A stretch of 8,136 nt of DNA, from the NCBI GenBank assembly GCA_945833895.1, contig CAMAGQ010000074.1, forward strand, positions 1 to 8,136, given 5' to 3'. A program made the translations under genes and the position numbers. This document shows positions 1 through 5,460 of this stretch, in pieces; the stretch's first letter is position 1; the number at the start of each line of letters is the position of its first letter. Below the pieces are notes generated by a model, which was not told the DNA's origin, ran no database searches, and saw only the letters and a program-made list of their open reading frames with translations. This DNA is from an uncultured bacterium (GTDB lineage: Bacteria > Cyanobacteriota > Vampirovibrionia > Gastranaerophilales > Gastranaerophilaceae).

Positions 1-30
1 TTCACATACTAATTTTTCGTCTTCGTACAT
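1..30 (-). CDS. probable zinc-ribbon protein, N-terminal 10 codons only
   Basis: Ten codons reading MYEDEKLVCE run off the left edge. The ATG is preceded by AGGAG (38-42) with a 7-base spacer, the best Shine-Dalgarno site in the window, and by a promoter at 82-109, so a real gene starts here. The peptide resembles the start of small zinc-ribbon proteins of the zf-trcl type, which begin with a tyrosine and acidic residues, then a first CxxC pair and a phenylalanine-rich stretch. Only the first cysteine (residue 9) is visible, so the family is inferred from the opening residues. The start is well supported; the product is a moderate guess. Confidence 0.6.
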   Translation of the reverse strand, partial: MYEDEKLVCE

Positions 31-81
31 TGTTTTTCTCCTGATTGTGTACTTTGTGTTTTTAACTTGCGTTATCACTTT

Positions 82-109
82 ATTGTACACTATTTTTCAA
101 TTTTTGCAA
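82..109 (-). promoter_or_regulatory. sigma70-type promoter for the left-edge zinc-ribbon gene
   Basis: On the minus strand a -35 box TTGCAA (109-104) is followed after 16 bases by a -10 box TACAAT (87-82). Transcription would begin near 75, giving a leader of about 45 bases that includes the AGGAG site at 38-42. The promoter sits just after the stop of the 479-residue gene, so the left-edge gene need not depend on readthrough. Several short inverted repeats overlap this region and could be operator half-sites. Confidence 0.6.
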
Positions 110-122
110 GTGATTTTAAAAA

Positions 123-1562
123 TTATCCGCTAAAACGTGAAGAATGTTTTTGAACTTTTCTGTTTTCAACCACATTTCCGTTTGAATCAACATAACGTTC
201 TTTATGTGAATTGCTTGCCCCGCCTGTTCGTTTTATGTGATTATGAGATTCGTGGTGATTATGATTGTTTTTTCTTGTTTTCAGTTTGCTAAAATGTTCT
301 TCCTTATCCGCTTTAATTTTTGCGATTTTCTTTTCAAAATCCGAAATATCAATTTTTACAATATCAGAACGCAATTCATACTCATTTTTCAAAACAACGA
401 TATAATCCGCCAATAAATCAGCATCCTCAAACCTTCCGCATTTATGCCATTTTTCACAAATATAAATATATCTGTCTATCTGGTGTTGAAGTCTACTCGG
501 AATATTACATTCGGATTGGACAATAAAATCATCTAACGGGGTATCTGTCTTGGCTTCGTTAGTTTTTCGGCTGGCAAGAGTGGTTACTCTCAAGGTACTC
601 AAACCTTGTGCCTCTTTTTTGCCTTGTTCTCTTTCGCGGTGTTCTTTTTTAAACTCTTTTTGCGGGTGAATGTGATCATCAGTTGCTATTGACGGTTCCA
701 TCAGCCTTTCCCCGATTTCTTGCGAATCTCGCGGAAGTTTGACAAGTTCGCCTCTATTTTTGTCATAACGAAATCTGTACGGCTGTGAATATTTAACAAT
801 AAAGGCATTTATCGAATTTGTCGATTGCGGCAACTGTTCTGCAATTGCATATATCTTTTTCTTGAAATGGACATCTTCTATATCAACTTTTTTTAGTGCT
901 TCAAGGAAATTTTTTCTGCCAAATCTTTCTTCCGGTGTCGGATTTTGGGCAAAAATCTTGTCGAAAGATTCTTGGAGAAATTTACGCATTGTGAGAAAAT
1001 CTTTTTTAGGCAACTGCCTAATCATCAGGTTAATTTTGTTTAAAACTTCACTTTGCTGATTTATTAAAACCTGCTCCGCACCGGCATATCTCAGACGTAA
1101 AAGTTCTTGCAAATTCATTGTCGGGTGCTTTTTTGAAAGAGTTTCAAGAATTGACAAAATCTCTTTTTCTATCGGAAACATGCTCTCTCTGTATTTTTTC
1201 AGGTATTTTATCGCCAATTGAGATTTTTTACTGAAAGTTCCGAGATTTCTGTGTTTATCTAACTCTTCAAGCGGGATTAAGTTTTCAATATCAGAATACG
1301 CATCAGGAACACCCTCTTTTAGCAGTTTTGTGAAAAATTTCCTCGTGAATTTTGTTTCAAACTCGTAATTCATAGGAATTATTGAGCCTGCAAATGTCGG
1401 AGCAACAGTCTTTGGATTGCTTACGCTGCTTGGATTTAAACTTCTTACAAAACAATCCTGAGTGAGAGAATTCGATAATTTCGGAGCGAAAACCGGTCTC
1501 TCAACTTTTTTATATGAGAAATTTGTATTATTCCCTATTGGTTGTATTCTCAAAATTTCCAT
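123..1562 (-). CDS. hypothetical protein with possible degenerate HNH-like region and His-rich tail
   Basis: A 479-residue protein that I do not recognise as a named family. Residues 1-60 are low-complexity and Ser/Asn/Pro-rich, with 'NNTNF' and 'PTFAG' tracts of a kind I associate with Gastranaerophilales proteins. There is no signal peptide or membrane segment. Residues 65-260 look mainly helical and Lys/Glu-rich. Residues 290-347 recall an HNH nuclease: DDHIHP (295-300) matches the first-His element, and SRKTNEAKTDTPLDDF (331-346) resembles the usual CxxCNxxKGDxxxxxF end, but the zinc cysteines are Ser and Thr and a Lys/Glu-rich insert separates the halves. The C-terminus has five His within residues 434-442. 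The ATG has no Shine-Dalgarno site; GGGG lies 16 bases upstream, too far. It starts 59 bases after tsaB and may be cotranscribed with it. The gene is secure; a nuclease role is speculative and, given the lost ligands, probably not intact. Confidence 0.8.
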   Translation of the reverse strand: MEILRIQPIGNNTNFSYKKVERPVFAPKLSNSLTQDCFVRSLNPSSVSNPKTVAPTFAGSIIPMNYEFETKFTRKFFTKLLKEGVPDAYSDIENLIPLEELDKHRNLGTFSKKSQLAIKYLKKYRESMFPIEKEILSILETLSKKHPTMNLQELLRLRYAGAEQVLINQQSEVLNKINLMIRQLPKKDFLTMRKFLQESFDKIFAQNPTPEERFGRKNFLEALKKVDIEDVHFKKKIYAIAEQLPQSTNSINAFIVKYSQPYRFRYDKNRGELVKLPRDSQEIGERLMEPSIATDDHIHPQKEFKKEHREREQGKKEAQGLSTLRVTTLASRKTNEAKTDTPLDDFIVQSECNIPSRLQHQIDRYIYICEKWHKCGRFEDADLLADYIVVLKNEYELRSDIVKIDISDFEKKIAKIKADKEEHFSKLKTRKNNHNHHESHNHIKRTGGASNSHKERYVDSNGNVVENRKVQKHSSRFSG

Positions 1563-1585
1563 TATGAGATATATAAAACCCCTAA

Positions 1586-1610
1586 AAATTTTTTTTGCCG
1601 AAAAGTTAAC
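1586..1610 (-). promoter_or_regulatory. upstream motif shared with the 193-residue gene
   Basis: On the minus strand this stretch contains GTTAACTTTTCGGC followed by a run of A. A near copy (GTTTACTTTTCGGT plus A-run) lies at 5417-5441 upstream of the other gene that lacks a Shine-Dalgarno site; I count 21 identities in 25 aligned positions. Both copies fall 12-20 bases after the preceding stop codon. The role is unknown: an upstream promoter element or regulator site fits best, as neither copy forms a convincing hairpin. A TATATA (1575-1570) sits 7 bases before the gene's ATG. Confidence 0.35.
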
Positions 1611-1621
1611 AAATATTTACT

Positions 1622-2260
1622 TTATCGGGTCGGCTGAGGTGCAACATGTACTCCCGGCGGCTGGATGTACAGCGGTTTCAACTCTTGCCACTTACATTGT
1701 TGTTTACTAACCTTATCGTAAACAAGTTCTGATAGAATTTCTCCCAGTGGATATTCCTGCTCCTGATAGGATATTCCGCCAAATTCTTTTTGCATTTTAT
1801 CGTCCGCAACGACGTAATAATCTCCGCCATTTAGCAAATTCTTGATTTCTTCAATTCGAACAGCACCCTTAATTTCGTTTTCATAATACAAATAAGCACT
1901 GTTTTTTCTGGCATCAAGGGTGACAACTGTCGGCTTGTTGGTTTTGTTTATCTTTGACAAAATCTCAAGCGAAGAAACTCCGCATGCCTGAATATTCAAC
2001 TGCTGAGCCATCATTCTCGCAACAGTTGTACACGCTCTAATCCCCGTGAAACTTCCCGGCCCGATGTTTGTACCGATAACTTCAATATCACTTGGCGTAA
2101 GGCTATTTTCTTGCAAAACCTCTCTTATCGTGGATATCAAAAACGCTGAATGGTACTTGTTATCCTTATTTGTAACGATTTTTGAGGTTAAAATCTTTTT
2201 GTCCTCTGCCAAAGTAACATACATTTTGTCAAGACAGGTATCGAATACTAATATTTTCAC
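1622..2260 (-). CDS. tsaB: tRNA t6A37 threonylcarbamoyltransferase complex subunit TsaB
   Basis: TsaB is the non-catalytic partner of TsaD in the cytoplasmic TsaB-TsaD-TsaE complex that puts threonylcarbamoyl on A37 of ANN-decoding tRNAs. The protein opens with the ASKHA-fold strand KILVFDT (2-8), carries the hallmark GPGSFTGIR (67-75), has DARKN (116-120) in the usual DAR position, and ends with PLYIQPP (196-202), like the family's PLYxRPP. At 212 residues it is within the normal range. The start is GTG at 2260: GAAGGA lies 8 bases upstream, the protein then opens exactly like other TsaB proteins, and the GTG overlaps the tsaE stop as GTGA. A longer reading from 2290 adds ten unrelated residues that overlap tsaE further. 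Translation is probably coupled to tsaE. tsaD and tsaC are not in this window. Confidence 0.96.
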   Translation of the reverse strand: MKILVFDTCLDKMYVTLAEDKKILTSKIVTNKDNKYHSAFLISTIREVLQENSLTPSDIEVIGTNIGPGSFTGIRACTTVARMMAQQLNIQACGVSSLEILSKINKTNKPTVVTLDARKNSAYLYYENEIKGAVRIEEIKNLLNGGDYYVVADDKMQKEFGGISYQEQEYPLGEILSELVYDKVSKQQCKWQELKPLYIQPPGVHVAPQPTR

Positions 2261-2727
2261 TGTTTTAATCCTTCTACAATTTTTATACAATCTTCTCCAA
2301 AACCTGCAAAAGAATACTTTCTGTAATCGTTATCTTCGTAGGTTACATTGATTTTTATGTGGTTAAACGGGATTTCATCCTGAGAAAATTCAGCCCATTC
2401 AACAAACGAAATCTGACGACTTTCCGAATACTCTCTTAATTCGTCCAGAATGGTTTTCACCCCTTCGTTTTCCAGTCTGTAAAGGTCAAAATGGTAAACA
2501 GGAATATTTGCACTGTGATACTCGTTAAGGATTACAAAACTCGGGCTGGTAACTTTTTCTTTCACCCCGATTGCATCTGCCACAAGTTTTACAAAGGCGG
2601 TTTTGCCCGCTCCGATTTCGCCGTACAAATTGATAAAACATCCGTCTTTTTCTATAAGTTTTGCAAATTTATAGGCTAGTTTTTTAGTATCCTCCAATGT
2701 TTTACATACAAATTCAACACTACTCAT
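2257..2727 (-). CDS. tsaE: tRNA t6A37 threonylcarbamoyl biosynthesis ATPase TsaE
   Basis: TsaE is the small P-loop ATPase whose nucleotide binding and hydrolysis reset the TsaB-TsaD dimer during t6A37 synthesis in the cytoplasm. The 156-residue length is typical. Visible motifs: Walker A GEIGAGKT (36-43), the switch-like VTSPSF (59-64, usually SPTF), YHFDLYRL (78-85) and FVEWAE (108-113). The ATG overlaps the last 8 bases of the diguanylate cyclase gene. Its nearest upstream purine run (AAGG) is 12 bases away and weak, so initiation probably relies on ribosomes finishing the upstream gene. The 3' end overlaps the tsaB start by 4 bases. No key residue is missing, so I expect an active protein. 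Confidence 0.97.
   Translation of the reverse strand: MSSVEFVCKTLEDTKKLAYKFAKLIEKDGCFINLYGEIGAGKTAFVKLVADAIGVKEKVTSPSFVILNEYHSANIPVYHFDLYRLENEGVKTILDELREYSESRQISFVEWAEFSQDEIPFNHIKINVTYEDNDYRKYSFAGFGEDCIKIVEGLKQ
2269..2274 (-). promoter_or_regulatory. ribosome binding site deciding the GTG start of tsaB
   Basis: GAAGGA on the minus strand, inside the last codons of tsaE, 8 bases before the GTG at 2260-2258. It selects this GTG over an in-frame start 30 bases further upstream that has no comparable site. Confidence 0.7.
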
Positions 2728-3970
2728 TTTGAACTACAACCTTATTCCTTCCGGTATTTTTTGCCTGATACAAAGCTTTGTCCGCTTTTTTCAGCAAATC
2801 TTCATCGTTATCATTTTCTTGCATTTCGTAAATTCCGAGGCTTATTGTAACCTGAATGGTCTTGGTTTCGCTGTCAGGATTTACTTTTGAAATATCTACA
2901 ACCTTGTTTTCTATCGACGTTCTTAAACGTTCCGCAACCTTTTGGGCTTCCTCAATTTTAGTAAACGGAAGAAGTATTGAGAACTCTTCCCCGCCGTAAC
3001 GACCTGCAATATCATATTCTCTGAGCTGACCCCTGATAATCTTTGCAATATCTTTTAAAACCAAATCGCCAACAGCGTGTCCGTAGGTGTCGTTTACGTT
3101 TTTGAAATAATCAATATCTGTCATAATCCCGCAAAGCGGTGCTTTTTGACGTTTTGCGTTCGCAACCTCCTGTTTGATACGTTCTTCAAGTTGGTTTCTG
3201 TTGTAAAAACCCGTTAAAGCATCAAGTGTTGCGTGTTTTAGAATCTCTGCATAAACATTTGCTCTGTTTATTGTCGTTGCAATCTGCGAAGAAATTTGGG
3301 TTAAATATTCGACATCTTTATCAGAAATCTTATCCCCTGTGCTTTTTGCCACCAAAACTCCGACCTCTTTGCTCTCACTTTTCAATGGAAGAGCAAGAGT
3401 TTTTCTATCCTCCGTGAAAATCGTATTTTCAAAATTTTCAACAATAGAAAGGATTTTAGCATCCTTACAAGCCATCGGCCAAGCAAGAATATTTCCGCCG
3501 AGATTTTCGTCTTTTAAAAAGATATATAAAAGATAATCCGTGAAGAATTTGTCAATCATTTCGCCGACAATCGGAATGATGTAGTTAAGTTCGTACTGGC
3601 TTTCGATTATCTTTGCAATGTTTTTCATCGTTTCGTGAAAGTTCACGTTTTTTTGCATTTTGTCGTTCAAAACTATATTTTGAACCTTGAGCGAAATAAA
3701 CGGAGCCGCATATTTGATGAACTTTTTAAACTCATTGTTTCCGCCTTTAAAAATAAGATAACCGATACTTCTCTTGTGCTTGAATATCGGAAACTTTATC
3801 TCATTTTCTTCAATGACAGGAAATTCCAGATATATCTTGTTATTTATATCAATAGAAAAATCTTCCGTCCCGAAATTATCGGCAAAAAAAGTTCTTAGTC
3901 CACTCTGCAGTGAACTTTCACTGTAGGCTTCGTTAAGAACTTTTGAAAGTTTTTCTATTTTATTTAGCAA
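2720..3970 (-). CDS. GAF-GAF-GGDEF diguanylate cyclase
   Basis: A 416-residue soluble protein predicted to make cyclic di-GMP from two GTP. Residues 15-100 look like a weak GAF-type sensor fold and 110-240 like a second, clearer GAF domain, joined by a helix to a C-terminal GGDEF domain (about 245-414). The GGDEF domain looks active: DALTGFYNR (250-258), TDIDYFKNVNDTYGH (284-298) with the metal and GTP residues, the signature GGEEF (326-330), and the product-inhibition site RxxD (R317, D320) exactly five residues before it. There is no signal peptide or membrane segment, so it senses a cytoplasmic cue or protein; the GAF ligand cannot be read from the sequence. The start is TTG at 3970, with GAGG 7 bases upstream inside the end of yebC; the next Met is residue 105. 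It begins 2 bases after yebC and overlaps tsaE by 8 bases, an odd partner for tRNA-modification genes. Confidence 0.95.
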   Translation of the reverse strand: MLNKIEKLSKVLNEAYSESSLQSGLRTFFADNFGTEDFSIDINNKIYLEFPVIEENEIKFPIFKHKRSIGYLIFKGGNNEFKKFIKYAAPFISLKVQNIVLNDKMQKNVNFHETMKNIAKIIESQYELNYIIPIVGEMIDKFFTDYLLYIFLKDENLGGNILAWPMACKDAKILSIVENFENTIFTEDRKTLALPLKSESKEVGVLVAKSTGDKISDKDVEYLTQISSQIATTINRANVYAEILKHATLDALTGFYNRNQLEERIKQEVANAKRQKAPLCGIMTDIDYFKNVNDTYGHAVGDLVLKDIAKIIRGQLREYDIAGRYGGEEFSILLPFTKIEEAQKVAERLRTSIENKVVDISKVNPDSETKTIQVTISLGIYEMQENDNDEDLLKKADKALYQAKNTGRNKVVVQNE

Positions 3971-3972
3971 AA

Positions 3973-4722
3973 TTAAACCTCAACCTGCTGTAAAATCTCT
4001 TCCGGAATATCGCAATTAGCGTAAACATTTTGAACGTCGTCAAGTTCTTCCAATCTGTCAATCAATCTCATAACAGAAGTTGCGATTTTAACGTCCGTAA
4101 TCTCAATGTTGTTTTGCGGAATTCTGGTAAGTTCGGCGTTTGAACTTTTGAAACCTTCTGCTTCAAGCCCTTCAACCACTGATTGGAAACCTTCAACAGA
4201 AGTGATAACCTTGTAGCAATCTTCTTCATCGATTACGTCTTCTGCATCAAGGTTTATTGCCGCTTCAAACAACTTTTCATAGTCAACATCTTTATCAAAT
4301 TCGATAGAACCTTTTTTATCAAACATCCAACTTACACAGTTTGATTCGCCAAGGTTTCCGTTGAATTTTGTAAAGATACTTCTAACATCGCCCGCCGTTC
4401 TGTTGCGGTTGTCGGTCATAGCTTCTAAAACAACGGCAACTCCGCCTGCTGCGTATCCTTCGTATGTTAATTCTTCGTAATTATCTGCAGCACCTGCTCC
4501 CGAACCCTTTTCGATTGCTCTTTTAATGTTATCGTTAGGAAGTCCTGCTGCTTTTGCTTTTTCAATAGCGGTTCTCAAACGGAAGTTTCCGTTTGGATCA
4601 GGGCCGCCAAGTCTTGATGCTACAATCAATTCTCTTGAATATTTTTGAAATACTACTGCCTTTTGTGAATCTGTTTTTGCTTTTTTATTCTTAATGTTCG
4701 CCCATTTTGAGTGTCCTGACAT
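3973..4722 (-). CDS. yebC: YebC/PmpR (TACO1) family protein
   Basis: A 249-residue cytoplasmic protein of the YebC family, long annotated as a transcriptional regulator (PmpR) and more recently linked to relief of ribosome stalling, like mitochondrial TACO1. Family signatures are clear: MSGHSKWANIK at the N-terminus, GLPNDNIKRAIEKGSG, then YEGYAAGGVAVVLEA followed by TDNRNRT, and FNGNLG. The usual YEGYGPGG is here YEGYAAGG, so the Gly-Pro turn is replaced by two alanines. The start at 4722 is chosen because MSGHSKW is the invariant family start, AGAGGT lies 4 bases upstream, and a longer reading from 4755 would begin at about the predicted transcription start. It is the first gene of the unit running into the diguanylate cyclase, tsaE and tsaB. 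Confidence 0.97.
   Translation of the reverse strand: MSGHSKWANIKNKKAKTDSQKAVVFQKYSRELIVASRLGGPDPNGNFRLRTAIEKAKAAGLPNDNIKRAIEKGSGAGAADNYEELTYEGYAAGGVAVVLEAMTDNRNRTAGDVRSIFTKFNGNLGESNCVSWMFDKKGSIEFDKDVDYEKLFEAAINLDAEDVIDEEDCYKVITSVEGFQSVVEGLEAEGFKSSNAELTRIPQNNIEITDVKIATSVMRLIDRLEELDDVQNVYANCDIPEEILQQVEV
3978..3981 (-). promoter_or_regulatory. ribosome binding site for the TTG-started diguanylate cyclase
   Basis: GAGG on the minus strand, formed by the last two sense codons of yebC (GAG GTT), 7 bases before the TTG at 3970-3968. It supports the TTG start and suggests the gene is translated by ribosomes finishing yebC. Confidence 0.65.
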
Positions 4723-4726
4723 TTTT

Positions 4727-4732
4727 ACCTCT
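4727..4732 (-). promoter_or_regulatory. ribosome binding site deciding the yebC start
   Basis: AGAGGT on the minus strand, 4 bases before the ATG at 4722-4720 (5 bases counted from AGAGG). It selects the MSGHSKW start over the in-frame ATG at 4755. Confidence 0.75.
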
Positions 4733-4759
4733 TTTTCTTTATCGTGTCCATTCACTCAA

Positions 4760-4788
4760 ATAATATCAAAAAGACTCCACTTTTTCAA
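4760..4788 (-). promoter_or_regulatory. promoter of the yebC-dgc-tsaE-tsaB unit
   Basis: On the minus strand TTGAAA (4788-4783) and TATTAT (4765-4760) are separated by exactly 17 bases. Transcription would start near 4753, about 30 bases before the yebC ATG. A short inverted repeat, ACGTA-12-TACGT (4796-4817), lies just upstream of the -35 box and could be a regulator site. No other promoter of this quality is visible before tsaB, so the four genes are probably one transcript. Confidence 0.75.
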
Positions 4789-4824
4789 CATGCAGACGTA
4801 TTTTAGTTAAGTTACGTGATAATT

Positions 4825-5406
4825 TTATTTATTAATTTCAACAACCGTGTAGGCATTCATATCCATAGATCCGAAAATTATTTTTATTTTACCCTCGTCT
4901 TCAGGAAGCCATTTGGCAAAAGTTATCGTTTCCGCACCAAAATCGTCATTTGTTTCGACTGCGGGAAATTTCGCCATCACAAAATGAGCCTGATAAAGTT
5001 CAATAAACACGTTTCCATTGTCGTCTTTTATCCCTTTTATCTGGTAATGTCCTATCGGTATAACCCCACCATCTACAGGGATTTCGGCAGGAATACAAAT
5101 AACAGGCAGACTGTCTTTATCAGCATTTTCGTTAATTATTTCTGTTTCGTTACTCTGGTGAAATTCTTCGCCTTTCGGAACTTGTTTTTTTCTTATTTTT
5201 TTATTCTTTTTTTCTTCTAATTGCTTTACTGTTTTTTCAAAATCTGCGTCGGAAACGTTTTTATCCTCTCTGTAATTATTTGGAGCAGAATCCCAATTAT
5301 CCCACAAATCGTCCCCGCCCGAGATTTCAAAATCGTCAGAATACACACAGTTTCCGATTGGCAACAAAAATATTAATGCTAGCAACAATACAATAATCTT
5401 TTTCAT
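4825..5406 (-). CDS. exported protein of unknown function
   Basis: A 193-residue protein I do not recognise. Residues 1-20 are a typical Sec signal peptide: MKK, a hydrophobic core IIVLLLALIFLLPIG, then a short polar region. Cys20 follows 'IGN', which is a poor lipobox because Asn is at -1, so signal peptidase I cleavage near 20-24 seems likelier than lipidation. Residues 24-98 are acidic then Lys/Glu-rich and probably disordered. Residues 99-193 form a compact, mostly beta-looking domain (LPVICIPAEIPVDGG, GHYQIKG, LYQAHFVMAKFPAVETNDDFG, WLPEDEGKIKIIFGS). The start is fixed by the signal peptide; there is no Shine-Dalgarno site, and a -10-like TATGAT lies 6 bases before the ATG, so the mRNA may be leaderless. 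It lies 54 bases after the CNNM-family gene. Function unknown. Confidence 0.85.
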   Translation of the reverse strand: MKKIIVLLLALIFLLPIGNCVYSDDFEISGGDDLWDNWDSAPNNYREDKNVSDADFEKTVKQLEEKKNKKIRKKQVPKGEEFHQSNETEIINENADKDSLPVICIPAEIPVDGGVIPIGHYQIKGIKDDNGNVFIELYQAHFVMAKFPAVETNDDFGAETITFAKWLPEDEGKIKIIFGSMDMNAYTVVEINK

Positions 5407-5412
5407 ATTTTC

Positions 5413-5441
5413 ATCATAATGTTTTTTACCGAAAAGTAAAC
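5413..5441 (-). promoter_or_regulatory. possible promoter and shared motif before the exported-protein gene
   Basis: On the minus strand TATGAT (5418-5413) ends 6 bases before the ATG at 5406, with -35-like TTTACT (5440-5435) 16 bases upstream. If used, transcription would begin at or next to the start codon and give a leaderless mRNA. The same stretch holds the second copy of the ACTTTTCGGyAAAAAA motif found at 1586-1610. The -35 box is weak, so cotranscription from the upstream CNNM-family gene is an alternative. Confidence 0.4.
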
Positions 5442-5460
5442 CCGATAGATAGATGAATTA

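Noticed and set aside
2261..2290. Upstream start adding 10 residues to TsaB
   Set aside because: The residues do not resemble TsaB, lie inside tsaE, and lack the well-placed GAAGGA site that the GTG has.
4723..4755. Upstream ATG adding 11 residues to YebC
   Set aside because: MSGHSKW is the invariant family start and has its own AGAGGT site; the longer start coincides with the predicted transcription start.
4816..5220. 134-codon open frame on the plus strand
   Set aside because: It is fully antisense to the exported-protein gene, rich in Phe/Tyr/Ile as expected for the complement of a Lys/Glu-rich gene, and has no convincing ribosome site.
4839..5406. Lipoprotein assignment for the exported protein
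   Set aside because: Cys20 is preceded by Asn, and the -3 to -1 residues do not fit a normal lipobox; ordinary Sec export is simpler.
5419..5441. Possible terminator after the CNNM-family gene
   Set aside because: Only a weak GTTTAC/GTAAA-type pairing with an A-run, not a T-run, follows it on the minus strand; the same motif at 1586-1610 does not fold either.
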